Below, piece after piece: positions 44,860 through 53,045 of a DNA stretch of 64,000 nucleotides. The notes beneath the pieces are model-generated. The model did not search any database. It was given only the letters and a program-made list of their open reading frames with translations, and was not told where the DNA came from. Source of the DNA: CAWJFJ01 sp963800065 (lineage in GTDB: Bacteria > Actinomycetota > Acidimicrobiia > Acidimicrobiales > UBA8190); contig CAWCZO010000008.1 of assembly GCA_963800065.1 (NCBI GenBank), forward strand, positions 186,001 through 250,000, given 5' to 3'. Both the position numbers and the translations under genes were made by a program. Numbering within the stretch: the stretch's first letter is position 1; each line of letters opens with the position of its first letter.

Positions 44860-46093
44860 GTGCCGTGACCGGCAATGTTGGAGGGTCGCGTCCACCACTC
44901 TGACCCCCGGGTCGCGCAGAATTTGGTCTTCTCTGATGAGGAGGTCACGTGCGGGACGGGATACGTGTTCGAGAGATCAGCAATGAGGAGGGCAACCGCC
45001 TGTTGCGGATCGTCCGCCGGTCCTCGGGGTCGGTGGTGATGTGGCGAAGAGCTCAGATGGTCCTGCTGTCGGCCCAGGGTATGGACGTGGCCCAGATCGC
45101 CCAGGTGGCCTTCACCTCGCCCGACCGGGTCCGGGCCGTGATCCACAACTTCAACGACGACGGGTTCGACTCGCTCGTGCCCAAGTACGCCGGGGGCCGA
45201 CCCCCGACGTTCACCTTGCCCGAGCGCCGGGAGATCAAGAAGGTCGCCTTGAGCCGGCCCGTCGACCACGGCTTGCCCTTTTCGACCTGGAGCCTGACCA
45301 AGCTGGCCGAGTTCTTGGTGGCTGAGGGGGTGGTCGACGACATCAGCCACGAGGGACTGCGCCTGCTCCTCCGAGAGGAGGGCGTCTCGTTTCAAGTGAT
45401 CAAGACCTGGAAGCAGTCGAGCGACCCGGACTTCGAGACCAAGAAGAACCGGGTCCTCGAGCTCTACGAAATCGCTGATGGCAAGGCCAAACCCAAGAAA
45501 AACGACCCCACGGTGATCATCTGCATGGACGAGTTCGGACCCCTCAACCTGCTGCCCCGGCCCGGCAAGCAGTGGGCCCCGATGGCCGTCAAGGACGAGG
45601 ACCGGGTCAGAGGATCACGTCGCCGGCGTCGTCGCGCCACCTTCACTCGCCACGCCGGGGTCCGCCACCTGATGGCCGCCTACGACCTGAATCAGGACAA
45701 GATCTACGGTCACATCAAGACCAAGAAGGACCGCACCACATTCCTCGAGTTCTGCCGCTACCTGCGCAGCCTCTACCCACCCGGAGTTCGCATCGCCATC
45801 GTGCTCGACAACTTCAGTCCCCATTTGTCGACCCAGAGAGACACGCGGGTGGGCGACTGGGCCGAGGACCACAATGTCGAACTGGCCTACGTGCCCACCA
45901 ACGCCAGCTGGCTGAACCGGATCGAGGCGCAGTTCCAGGCACTGCGGTATTTCACCTTGGATGGCACCGACCACCGCTCACACGAAGAGCAGAACTCGAT
46001 GATCCGTCGCTACATTATCTGGCGCAACCGCAACGCTCAGGACAAAACACTGCGTGAGCTGGTAAAGCGCGCAAACGTTGCTTGATGGGGCAC
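44860..46093 (+). mobile_element. IS630-family element, copy 2 (1234 bp)
   Basis: Same ends and length as copy 1, in the opposite orientation, flanked by TA (44858–44859 and 46094–46095). Copy A of the repeat shows the empty site as an undisturbed CTAG. Confidence 0.92.
44949..46085 (+). CDS. IS630-family transposase, copy 2
   Basis: The 378-aa product is the same as that of copy 1 in every residue shown, with the full DDE triad (IICMDEFGPLNLLP, IAIVLDNFSPHLS, TNASWLNRIEAQFQAL). The near-identity of the two copies points to recent transposition. Confidence 0.93.
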   Translation: MRDGIRVREISNEEGNRLLRIVRRSSGSVVMWRRAQMVLLSAQGMDVAQIAQVAFTSPDRVRAVIHNFNDDGFDSLVPKYAGGRPPTFTLPERREIKKVALSRPVDHGLPFSTWSLTKLAEFLVAEGVVDDISHEGLRLLLREEGVSFQVIKTWKQSSDPDFETKKNRVLELYEIADGKAKPKKNDPTVIICMDEFGPLNLLPRPGKQWAPMAVKDEDRVRGSRRRRRRATFTRHAGVRHLMAAYDLNQDKIYGHIKTKKDRTTFLEFCRYLRSLYPPGVRIAIVLDNFSPHLSTQRDTRVGDWAEDHNVELAYVPTNASWLNRIEAQFQALRYFTLDGTDHRSHEEQNSMIRRYIIWRNRNAQDKTLRELVKRANVA

Positions 46094-46329
46094 TAGGTTT
46101 TCGGGCACTAGCGACAGTGGGACACCTTTGCCACCCAGACTGGAACGGGCTTGATATCGACTGGGCCGCCACGCTTGCCGACGCCCTTGGGCAACTCGGT
46201 GCGAGTGATCCGACCGGGTTCCAGCTCGTCGAAGGGAGCCCTTCCGAGCGCATCCGGGTTTTTCAGACCCCTGGGCGATCTGTACGGCAACCGATCACCC
46301 CGAGACGAACTCCCTTCGCCGGAGTCCTT

Positions 46330-46626
46330 CTATGCCATCGAACACCGTGTTTCAACGTTGGGCTCGATTGGGTCCACGAGTTCTTTGGGCAATTCGATTT
46401 CGACCTCGATCCCGGCCAAGGAGACCGTGCTCATGTCGTCGCTGTTGTCGTCAACATGCCGGATGCCCACCTCATCGAGTTGAGAAGACCGGCTCGTGAC
46501 GAGTGCGGCACCGGTAGTGTTCGCTAATACCATCGAGTCACTTGTGAGTGCGCTTGCGATTGCCACCCCTCCAACCGAGAGGGCACCGACGAGGGCGAGA
46601 GATACCAAGGTATGTCGGAGTCTCAT
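46330..46626 (-). CDS. secreted hypothetical protein, 98 aa
   Basis: Start MRLRHTLVSLALVGALSVGG with a signal peptide ending near ASA. The mature part is short, acidic and polar (STVSLAGIEVEIELPKELVD). The stop lies just beside the tail of repeat copy B, so the C-terminus may have been replaced. Function unknown. Confidence 0.5.
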   Translation of the reverse strand: MRLRHTLVSLALVGALSVGGVAIASALTSDSMVLANTTGAALVTSRSSQLDEVGIRHVDDNSDDMSTVSLAGIEVEIELPKELVDPIEPNVETRCSMA

Positions 46627-46650
46627 CTTTCGTTCACGTCTGGAGTCCAT

Positions 46651-46920
46651 CGCATAGACCTTGACTCACCGAGCTAGGGGTGAGCTGTCACCGACCTGGC
46701 ATTTGCCTGTGAATCGTCTGCCTTGTCCGCAGCCTTGGGCAGCGCTGAAGACTCCGGGCCCGGCATCCTGGCTCGCAGGGCCCGCTGCCCCTCGACCAGG
46801 CCGCTACTCTGGCCCATGGGGCCTCGTAGGGGCCTAGCTGGCCGATCGGGAGCGGGTGATTCCGATCGGTAAGGTGGGTTGCCTTGGCGCAGGCGGGCGA
46901 CCTGCACCGGCAGCGATGAG
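46651..46920. other. short gap without a supported gene
   Basis: About 270 bases; open frames exist on the minus strand but are Arg/Pro/Ala-rich without a domain. Confidence 0.4.
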
Positions 46921-47310
46921 CTACCAGTGAGGGTCGTCCACCCACTCCCGCAACTCAGCACCGAACAGGGTGCCGAGTCGATGCCGCACCCGGCGGCGTT
47001 CTTCGGCCGGTAGATCGGGTGCACTCGCATACGCCAAGACTGTAAGAGCAGCTCCGGCGGCCCCAAGCGATTCGATACGAACCTCAACTGCTGAAATCAA
47101 AGGATCGACCCACGGCTGGAAGATCACCTCCGTCGGCGGCCGGGCCGCAACGATCTGGGGTTGTGACTCGCCGGATAAGAGAGTCAGCCACCGGCTGTGT
47201 TCGTCGACGAGCGCATCGTGCATGACCCGAGGCGGTGGGGCGTACTTCCATCGCCTCCCGACGACAACGTGGCCCTCCGGCGATTTCCACGAAGGCTGAT
47301 GCTTGCTCAC
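46921..47310 (-). CDS. hypothetical protein, 129 aa (possibly SRPBCC-like)
   Basis: GTG start at 47310 (SKHQPSWKSPEGHVVVGRRW). The segments SRWLTLLSGESQPQIVAARP, TEVIFQPWVDPLISAVEVRI and LGTLFGAELREWVDDPHW suggest a beta sheet ending in a long C-terminal helix, as in SRPBCC proteins, but similarity is too weak to assign. Confidence 0.5.
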   Translation of the reverse strand: MSKHQPSWKSPEGHVVVGRRWKYAPPPRVMHDALVDEHSRWLTLLSGESQPQIVAARPPTEVIFQPWVDPLISAVEVRIESLGAAGAALTVLAYASAPDLPAEERRRVRHRLGTLFGAELREWVDDPHW

Positions 47311-47425
47311 TACGGCAAGACTAGGCAAAATGGAACTGTGGCGCCCCGCCGACTTCGGTCGGTGGGGTGAGCCACTTCTAGGGCAGTCGGAGTTCCACTC
47401 GTCACGCCAGTGAAATCGCGGCCTT

Positions 47426-47554
47426 CGGGCCAAGCAGGCGGAGGACGAGGCCAAGCCCGTTCGACGGGCCAAGCGTCGCAAGGGGACGTGGGGCCACGTG
47501 ATCACGAGGGACAGCGACGGCGTTCCCGCTCAGGCTACGGGTCCACCTGACTAA
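47426..47554 (+). pseudogene. transposase C-terminal remnant, second copy
   Basis: Reads RAKQAEDEAKPVRRAKRRKG then TWGHVITRDSDGVPAQATGP and a TAA. It corresponds to the end of the remnant at 44170 and is likewise followed by a hairpin (GACGCCC TTC GGGGCG) and the GCCGGC hairpin repeat. Confidence 0.5.
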
Positions 47555-47638
47555 CTGATCCGCCCGCTTTCGCAATGGAAAGACGCCCTTCGGGGCGACT
47601 TCGTCGCGTCTGGGGTCGGAGAGCGCTTCGCTTCGTCA

Positions 47639-47768
47639 ATCAGAATGCCGGCCCGGAGGCCGGCATTCTGGGTATTTCCCGGGGTGGCGGACGAGTCATT
47701 GACTCATCGCCACCTCCAACGGTGGGTTTCATGAACACAGCGGGTGTCGTTTCATGAACACCCAGCAG
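47639..47768. repeat. hairpin repeat, copy C, abutting the 3' end of ssrA
   Basis: Perfect 13-bp hairpin at 47641–47670 (same arms as copy B), the GTGGCGGACGAGTC dyad, and two GTTTCATGAAC palindromes. It is the same as copy B up to CCCAGCAGTGG, where B continues differently and C becomes the tmRNA gene. Confidence 0.75.
47738..47768 (-). terminator. possible terminator of ssrA
   Basis: Directly after the tmRNA 3' end the minus strand can pair GGGTGT with ACACCC across TCATGAAACG, extended by CTGC/GC.G. No U-tract. The same sequence occurs in copy B without tmRNA, so it may belong to the repeat instead. Confidence 0.4.
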
Positions 47769-48116
47769 TGGAGGTGGCGGGAATCGAACCCGCGTCCTCC
47801 GGCTTCTCAACGGGCCTTCTCCGAGCGCAGCCGGCCGCTGAGTCTCGGGACCCTCGCCGCCGCCGGCGAATTCGAGGGTCCCCAGTCATCCTTTGATGTC
47901 CCCGGTGGTCGGATGACGACCCCACCAGGTGAGCCCCGCTAGATGACGCCCGCTACCGGCCCGTAGGGCTGAGACCGGACGGACGGGCTACGTATTAAGC
48001 AGCCAGCGCGAGTTGAGACTCGGCATTTGTTTTTTGTCCCGGCTCTTTAACGTGGCTCCGGGAACCACGGCTCGCTTCTCCCGTATCGACGACCAGAGTC
48101 GAAACCAATCACCCCC
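47769..48116 (-). ncRNA. ssrA: transfer-messenger RNA (tmRNA)
   Basis: 348 nt. The 5' end GGGGGTGATTGGTTTCGAC and 3' end GGTTCGATTCCCGCCACCTCCA are the tRNA-like domain; GGGGGUG pairs with CACCUCC to form the acceptor stem, leaving A as discriminator, and CCA is not encoded. The tag frame ends at the TAA at 47995 and reads ...KTNAESQLALAA, with the ALAA degron for ClpXP-type proteases; the first codon is probably GGA at 48039, giving GQKTNAESQLALAA. It rescues stalled ribosomes with SmpB, encoded 4.3 kb upstream on the same strand. Confidence 0.95.
47995..48039 (-). other. tmRNA proteolysis-tag reading frame
   Basis: Codons GGA CAA AAA ACA AAT GCC, then GAG TCT CAA CTC GCG, then CTG GCT GCT TAA. 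The end ALAA is universal; the resume codon is inferred from spacing and is the least certain part. Confidence 0.7.
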
Positions 48117-48237
48117 TTGTGGGTTGCCGGACCCAGTCTACCGGTCCCTCGGTGGCCGACCCCCGGGGAGAGGGGGTCGCTCGTCGGGATCGGGCCGACC
48201 TGATCCCGGACCTGGTCGGAGGGGAATCCGGTGACCG

Positions 48238-48495
48238 GTGGTCAAGATTGCCGGACCGGATGCCGACGGGATAGGCGTGAAAACCCGTTACCCGACCCCC
48301 TCGGCCGCCATGTTGGCCGCCGCCACCCGATTCAAAGAGACCTGGGAGGCGGGGATGCAGCGAAGCGCCGACGGGGAGGTCCTCAGCGACCGCGACATCG
48401 TCGAGATGCACGAAGCGTCTCTCGGCCTCATCTGGGCCACCGGGACCATGGACATGCAGGAGGCCCTGGACGTGTTCCACGCCCTCGAGCCCTGA
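48238..48495 (+). CDS. hypothetical protein, 85 aa
   Basis: GTG start at 48238; a GTG at 48277 is an alternative. Third positions are strongly G/C (for example in LSDRDIVEMHEASLGLIWAT), consistent with real coding. Helical and acidic, with SAAMLAAATRFKETWEAGMQ and TMDMQEALDVFHALEP. It is convergent with the ABC permease gene. Family not recognised. Confidence 0.6.
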   Translation: MVKIAGPDADGIGVKTRYPTPSAAMLAAATRFKETWEAGMQRSADGEVLSDRDIVEMHEASLGLIWATGTMDMQEALDVFHALEP

Positions 48496-48511
48496 GGCCG
48501 GTCCCTCCGCC

Positions 48512-51052
48512 TCACTGGGCGGCGATGGCGGCCAGGACGTCGAGTCTGGCCGCTCGTCGGGCCGGGAACGACGCCGCCGCCAAGCCGAGGAGGGCGGCGA
48601 TGATCAGGAAGACGACCAGGTTCGACCCGGGGACGACGATGTCGGTGACGCCCTGCTGTTTGAGGGAGTCGGCCAGGGCCACGCCGAGTCCGGTTCCGAC
48701 GACGATCCCGATCAGCGCTCCGAAGACGGAGAGGATCACGGCCTCCGACCGGATCATGGCCCGGACCTGACGCCTCCGCATCCCCACCGCCCGCAGCAGC
48801 CCGATCTCGTGGGTCCGTTCGAACACCGAGAGCATCAGGGTGTTGACGATCCCGATGAGGGCGATCAGGACGGCCAGGGCCAGGAGCACGTAGACGAGGC
48901 CCAGGAGCTGGTTGACCTGTTTCTGCTGGCTCTGCTTGAACTGGGCCTGGGTCTGGATCTTCAGATTGGGGTAGGCCCGGAGTCCGGCCGTGATGGCCCG
49001 GGTGCTCGACGGCGTCGCCCCCGCCGCCGTCCGGACGAGGACGGCGACCGGGAGGGGATTGTCGAAGTGGGTCCGATAGAACCGGTCGCTCACCAGGAAA
49101 CTGCCGAGCAGGGAGTTCGGCTCGTAGATCCCACCCACGCGGATGTGGGTGTTCCCGGTGTAGGCGAACTTGACGGGAACGCTGGACCCCACCCTGAGGT
49201 GATCGTTGTCGGCCGTCGTGGTGTCGACCAGGAGCTCGCCGGCGGCCAGAGCGGCCGCTCCCGTGCCGCTGTTCATCCGCAGGATGATCGTCTCGGCCAG
49301 GTGGTCGGCCGAGATGGCCGTGAGCGTCGACAAGGAACCGCGGAAGAGGAATTCGTCCGAGTAGACGGTGGAGGCGGCCGTCACTCCCGGGACCCGGCCG
49401 GCGGCTGAGGCCGTCGAGGCGCTGATCTCCCCGTTGCCTGCTCCTCCGGAGCTCGAGCTCGAGATGATGTAGTCGGCGCTCAGGGCTTGATCGATGCTGC
49501 TGGTGGCCGACCGTGAGACCGATGCCCCGAAGACGGCGATGGTGGAGACGAGAGCCAGGCCGACGAGGAGCGCCGCCGCCGTCTGGGCGGTGCGGCGGGG
49601 ACTGCGCATCGAGTTCTCGCGGCCGAGCTTCCCCGAGATCCCGAGTAAGGCGGCCAGGGGCCGGCCGATGACGCTGGACATGGGCCGGGCCACCAGCGGG
49701 GCGAGCATGCCGATGCCGATGAAGATCCCCACCGCGCCCAGCCCGACCAGCTGGATGGCGGGGGCGGTGAGGCCGACGGCCAGGGCCACGACGCCGCCGG
49801 CGGCCAGGGCGGTGCCCAGCAGGATCCGGCGCCGTGACGACTCGGCCCCGGCGACGTCGTGGTCCGAGAGGGCGGCGACGGGCGGGATCCGGACCGCCCG
49901 TCGCGCCGGGCTGACGGCCGAGACGACGGTCACGCCCACCCCGACGACGAGGCCGACGACGACCGTCCGCGTCTCGAAGACGAGGTGACCGGAGGGAAGG
50001 CCGAACCCGAATCCGTTGAGGACAGCCTCGAGGCCCACCGCCGCCAGTACCCCCAGGGCCAGCCCGATGAGGGATGCCACCACGCCCACGACGGCCGCCT
50101 CCAGCAGCACCGAACGGAAGATCTGCCGTCGACTGGCACCGAGGATCCGCAACAGGGCCAGTTCCCGGGCGCGTTGGCCGACGATGATGGAGAAGGTGTT
50201 GAAGATGGTGAAGCTCCCCACGAAGAGAGAGATGAAGGCGAAGACGAGGAGCGCCGTCGAGAAGAACCCCAGCGCCTGGTTGATGGAATTGGTGTTCTCC
50301 CGGGCCACCGTCTGACCGGTGACGACCTCGGCGTCGCGCGGGAGAACGCGGGCGATGGCGTGCTGGAGCCGGGCCAGGTCGACACCGGGTTTGGCCAGGA
50401 CGTCGACCGTGTCGTACTGGCCGACGCGGTCGAAGAGCTTCTGGGCGGTGGGCAGGTCGAAGGCCGCCAGGGTGGCGCCGGCCAGGTTGTCGGCGGTGCC
50501 GAAGCCCACGATGCCCGTCAGGGTGAAGGTCTGGGGTGGTCCGATCAGCAGGACACGGACCCGGTCGCCGATGTGGAAGTGGTACTTGGCCGCCGTCGAG
50601 GCGTCGATGACCACGTCGTCGGGCCCCGCCGGCGGCGAACCGTCGCGGATGTGGAGCGCCGCCATCTGGGGGACGGGGTTGAACGACAAGCCGATGGTCG
50701 GCGCCCCCGACGTGCTCACCGCCTTGCCGTCGGGGGCGACGAGCTGGGCGAAGCCCTGGACCCCACCGACGGCGTCCTCGACACCGGGGACACGGCTGAC
50801 GGTCCGGGCCACCGACTGGGGGATGGGATTGCGGACGGCGGTGCCGGAGGGACCGCTGAAGGCCGCCTTCCCCCGGACCTCGAAGTCGACATGCTGGTAG
50901 ATGCCGTCGAACAGCGACGTGAAGGTGTTGTGGAGCGTGTCGGTGAGAACGAAGGTGCCGGAGACGAACATGACGCCGATGACGATGGCCAGCGCCGTGA
51001 GGGCCAGCCGGAGCTTGTGAGCCAGAAGACCCTTCAGCGTCGCTTTCCACAT
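48512..51052 (-). CDS. ABC transporter permease, FtsX/MacB type, duplicated
   Basis: 846 aa with two copies of the FtsX-like unit: an N-terminal helix LRLALTALAIVIGVMFVSGT, a large extracytoplasmic MacB-PCD-like domain, then three helices (LLVFAFISLFVGSFTIFNTF, VVGVVASLIGLALGVLAAVG). A second helix AQTAAALLVGLALVSTIAVF follows with another outer domain and the last trio LGLVYVLLALAVLIALIGIV, AVILSVFGALIGIVVGTGLG, VVFLIIAALLGLAAASFPAR. Both units have the RA.GA.RRQ-type coupling loop (RILGASRRQIFRS, RAVGMRRRQVRAM). Exports lipids, peptides or antibiotics, or transmits mechanical force. Confidence 0.92.
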   Translation of the reverse strand: MWKATLKGLLAHKLRLALTALAIVIGVMFVSGTFVLTDTLHNTFTSLFDGIYQHVDFEVRGKAAFSGPSGTAVRNPIPQSVARTVSRVPGVEDAVGGVQGFAQLVAPDGKAVSTSGAPTIGLSFNPVPQMAALHIRDGSPPAGPDDVVIDASTAAKYHFHIGDRVRVLLIGPPQTFTLTGIVGFGTADNLAGATLAAFDLPTAQKLFDRVGQYDTVDVLAKPGVDLARLQHAIARVLPRDAEVVTGQTVARENTNSINQALGFFSTALLVFAFISLFVGSFTIFNTFSIIVGQRARELALLRILGASRRQIFRSVLLEAAVVGVVASLIGLALGVLAAVGLEAVLNGFGFGLPSGHLVFETRTVVVGLVVGVGVTVVSAVSPARRAVRIPPVAALSDHDVAGAESSRRRILLGTALAAGGVVALAVGLTAPAIQLVGLGAVGIFIGIGMLAPLVARPMSSVIGRPLAALLGISGKLGRENSMRSPRRTAQTAAALLVGLALVSTIAVFGASVSRSATSSIDQALSADYIISSSSSGGAGNGEISASTASAAGRVPGVTAASTVYSDEFLFRGSLSTLTAISADHLAETIILRMNSGTGAAALAAGELLVDTTTADNDHLRVGSSVPVKFAYTGNTHIRVGGIYEPNSLLGSFLVSDRFYRTHFDNPLPVAVLVRTAAGATPSSTRAITAGLRAYPNLKIQTQAQFKQSQQKQVNQLLGLVYVLLALAVLIALIGIVNTLMLSVFERTHEIGLLRAVGMRRRQVRAMIRSEAVILSVFGALIGIVVGTGLGVALADSLKQQGVTDIVVPGSNLVVFLIIAALLGLAAASFPARRAARLDVLAAIAAQ

Positions 51053-51054
51053 CG

Positions 51055-51816
51055 TCAGGTCCCCAGGAGCTTCATCTGTTCGAGGATGGTGTCCGGGGTG
51101 GGCGAGGCCAGTTCGCCCACGATCTTGCCGTCGGCCAGGAAGACGACGCGGTCGGCGTAGGCCGCACCACGGGGATCGTGGGTGACCATGGCGATCGTCT
51201 GGCCGAATTCGGACACCGAGCGGTGTAGGAACGACAGCATCTCGCCCGACGACTTCGAGTCGAGGTTGCCCGTCGGTTCGTCGGCGAAGATGAGGTCGGG
51301 TCGTCCGATCAGGGCGCGGGCGCAGGCCACCCGCTGCTGCTGGCCCCCGGAGAGCTCGGTCGGCCGGTGGGTGAGACGGTCCCTGATGGCCAGCTGGTCG
51401 ACCAGGAATTCGAACCAGCCGCCGTCGATCTTGTGTCCGGCCAGATCCGCCGGGAGGCTGATGTTCTCCGCCGCCGTCAACGTCGGGACGAGGTTGAAGG
51501 ACTGGAAGACGAAGCCCAGGCGGTCACGCCGGAGCTTCGTCAGTCCGGTGTCGTCGAGAGCGTCGATGGCCTCGTCGCCGATGAAGACCTGACCGGAGGT
51601 GGGGACGTCGAGGCCGGCCATGCAGTGCATCAGGGTCGACTTCCCCGAGCCCGACGGTCCCATGATGGCGGTGAACTCGGCGTGGGCGAACTGCATCGTC
51701 ACCCCGTCGAGGGCGTGGACGACGGTGGCACCCTTCCCGTACGTCTTGACCAGATCCACCGCCCGGGCGGCCGGTCCCGCCGGGGTCGGGGGAGCGAGGT
51801 AGGGAGCACGGGTCAT
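51055..51816 (-). CDS. ABC transporter ATP-binding protein, MacB/LolD type
   Basis: 253 aa from the ATG at 51816. Walker A GPSGSGKSTLMHCMAGLD, Q-loop VFQSFNLVP, signature LSGGQQQRVACARAL, Walker B LIFADEPTGNLD and THDP. The FQSFNL and DEPTGNLDS wording is that of the LolD/MacB/FtsE branch. The stop is two bases before the permease ATG. The longer open frame upstream translates a minisatellite and is not taken as coding. Confidence 0.93.
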   Translation of the reverse strand: MTRAPYLAPPTPAGPAARAVDLVKTYGKGATVVHALDGVTMQFAHAEFTAIMGPSGSGKSTLMHCMAGLDVPTSGQVFIGDEAIDALDDTGLTKLRRDRLGFVFQSFNLVPTLTAAENISLPADLAGHKIDGGWFEFLVDQLAIRDRLTHRPTELSGGQQQRVACARALIGRPDLIFADEPTGNLDSKSSGEMLSFLHRSVSEFGQTIAMVTHDPRGAAYADRVVFLADGKIVGELASPTPDTILEQMKLLGT

Positions 51817-51844
51817 GAGGCGTAGTTTCCCATTCGGAGGACGG

Positions 51845-51971
51845 ATGGCAGAGAACACCGATGGCAGAACACAGATGGCAGAACACAGATGGCAGAACAC
51901 AGATGGCAGAACACAGATGGCAGAAAAGACAGATGGCAGAAAAGACAGATGGCAGAAAAGACAGAAGGCAG
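51845..51971. repeat. minisatellite between divergent genes
   Basis: Four 14-bp units ATGGCAGAACACAG (51861–51916) followed by three 16-bp units ATGGCAGAAAAGACAG (51917–51964), with partial units on both sides. It fills most of the ~170-bp space between the ABC ATPase and the PNPOx-like gene, so it must overlap their promoters. Far more A-rich than its surroundings. Confidence 0.85.
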
Positions 51972-51988
51972 AGAACAAGGAGGCGACG

Positions 51989-52426
51989 GTGTCCGTGACG
52001 ATGACTGTGGGGGAGCGCGAGGCATTCCTCGCCGATCTGCACGTAGGCGTCTTGAGCGTGGGCCAGGCGTCTCTCGGTCCGTTGAGCGTCCCCGTTTGGT
52101 ACACCTATACGGCCGGCGCGGTGATAAGCGTCATCACGGCGGGGAAGAGCCGCAAGGCCAGGCTCATCGCCGAGGCCGGCCGGTTCAGCCTGTGCGCCCA
52201 GTCCGAGAGCCCGCCCTACAAGTACGTGAGCGTGGAAGGGCCGGTGACGAGCACCGAGATCCCCGTCGACCCCGAGGAGAGGCGGGAAGAGGCCTACCGG
52301 TACCTGGGCCGGGAGTTCGGCGATCTCTACCTGGCCGCCACCGCCGGGGACGCCCCCGGGAGCTGTGTCATCCTGATGACGCCCGAGAACTGGCTGAGCG
52401 CCGACTTCGAGAAGGAGTACCGCTGA
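51989..52426 (+). CDS. pyridoxamine 5'-phosphate oxidase-like (FMN/F420-binding split barrel) protein
   Basis: 145 aa from a GTG five bases after AAGGAGG; GTG 51995 and ATG 52001 are close alternatives. Split-barrel core: AFLADLHVGVLSVGQASLGP, SVPVWYTYTAGAVISVITAG, KSRKARLIAEAGRFSLCAQS, YKYVSVEGPVTSTEIPVD. Actinobacterial members bind FMN, heme or F420; the ligand is not deducible here. Confidence 0.85.
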   Translation: MSVTMTVGEREAFLADLHVGVLSVGQASLGPLSVPVWYTYTAGAVISVITAGKSRKARLIAEAGRFSLCAQSESPPYKYVSVEGPVTSTEIPVDPEERREEAYRYLGREFGDLYLAATAGDAPGSCVILMTPENWLSADFEKEYR

Positions 52427-52434
52427 CCGGGGGA

Positions 52435-52995
52435 TCAGTCGTCGCGCTGGCGAGAGGCGCCGCGACCGACGCTCTTGCCGGCGGCGCGCGAGGCCTCGCG
52501 TGACGCCTCGCGATCGGCGTCGCGGGCGGCGATGGCGTGGCGCTTGTCGTAGAGGCGTCGCCCCCGGGCCAGGGCCAGCTCGACCTTGGCCCGGCCGTCT
52601 CTGAAATAGATCGAGAGGGGGACGAGGGTGAGGGCCTGCTGCTGGGTCTTCCCCATCAGCTCGTCGATCTCGGAGCGGTGGAGGAGGAGCTTGCGCCGCC
52701 GTTCGGGATCGTGGGCCCCGAAGCCGGCGGCGTGGATGTAGGGGGGGATGTGGACGCCGAGCAGCCAGGCCTCACCGTCCTCCACCCGGGCGTAGGCGTC
52801 CGACAGGGTGACCCGCCCGGCGCGCAGGGACTTCACCTCGCTGCCCTGGAGGGCGACGCCGCACTCGAAGGTCTCCAGGATGTCGTAGTCGTGGCGGGCG
52901 CGACGGTTGCGGGAGACCGTCTTGATCCGGTCGCCCTCGGCGCTCGGGGTGGCCGTCCGGTGCCCACGACGACCTGGTCCTTTGGCTGCGGCCAC
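52435..52995 (-). CDS. smpB: SsrA-binding protein SmpB
   Basis: 186 aa from a GTG at 52995. The OB-fold core is unmistakable: RNRRARHDYDILETFECGVA, LQGSEVKSLRAGRVTLSDAY, HIPPYIHAAGFGAHDPERRR, KLLLHRSEIDELMGKTQQQA, LVPLSIYFRDGRAKVELALA, RGRRLYDKR. A longer-than-usual basic tail (AARDADREASREASRAAGKS) enters the decoding centre. The N-terminal ~25 residues are variable and the start could be later. Partner of ssrA. Confidence 0.95.
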   Translation of the reverse strand: MAAAKGPGRRGHRTATPSAEGDRIKTVSRNRRARHDYDILETFECGVALQGSEVKSLRAGRVTLSDAYARVEDGEAWLLGVHIPPYIHAAGFGAHDPERRRKLLLHRSEIDELMGKTQQQALTLVPLSIYFRDGRAKVELALARGRRLYDKRHAIAARDADREASREASRAAGKSVGRGASRQRDD

Positions 52996-53045
52996 CAGGC
53001 GGAGGGTACCCCTTCCGTCACGGCCTCCCGGTAACGTGAGGGCAA

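Larger units (their letters stand above)
44535..46149 (+). repeat. hairpin repeat, copy B (interrupted by IS630 copy 2)
   Basis: Shares blocks with copy A on both sides of the IS630 insertion. Hairpin 44547–44576: CAGAATGCCGGCC / GGCCGGCATTCTG, loop CGGA. Compared with copy A, two base pairs of the stem differ on both arms, so pairing is kept. The part after the insertion (46096–46149) carries the same GTGGGACACCTTTGCCACCC block as copy A. Confidence 0.75.

Noticed and set aside
46674..47087. Minus-strand frame of 137 codons
   Set aside because: Overlaps the better-supported 129-aa gene in another frame and is Arg/Pro/Ser-rich without a domain.
47754..47942. Frame with WRWRESNPRPPAS
   Set aside because: This is a translation of the tmRNA T-arm; such frames are common annotation artefacts of tRNA-like 3' ends.
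48288..51050. 920-codon minus-strand frame overlapping the FtsX-type permease
   Set aside because: It is an out-of-frame shadow: the product is almost all Arg, Pro, Gly and His, while the true frame shows membrane helices and FtsX motifs.
51815..51988. Upstream extension of the PNPOx-like protein (MAENTDGRTQMAEHRWQ...)
   Set aside because: It translates the minisatellite; a strong AAGGAGG site selects the GTG at 51989 instead.
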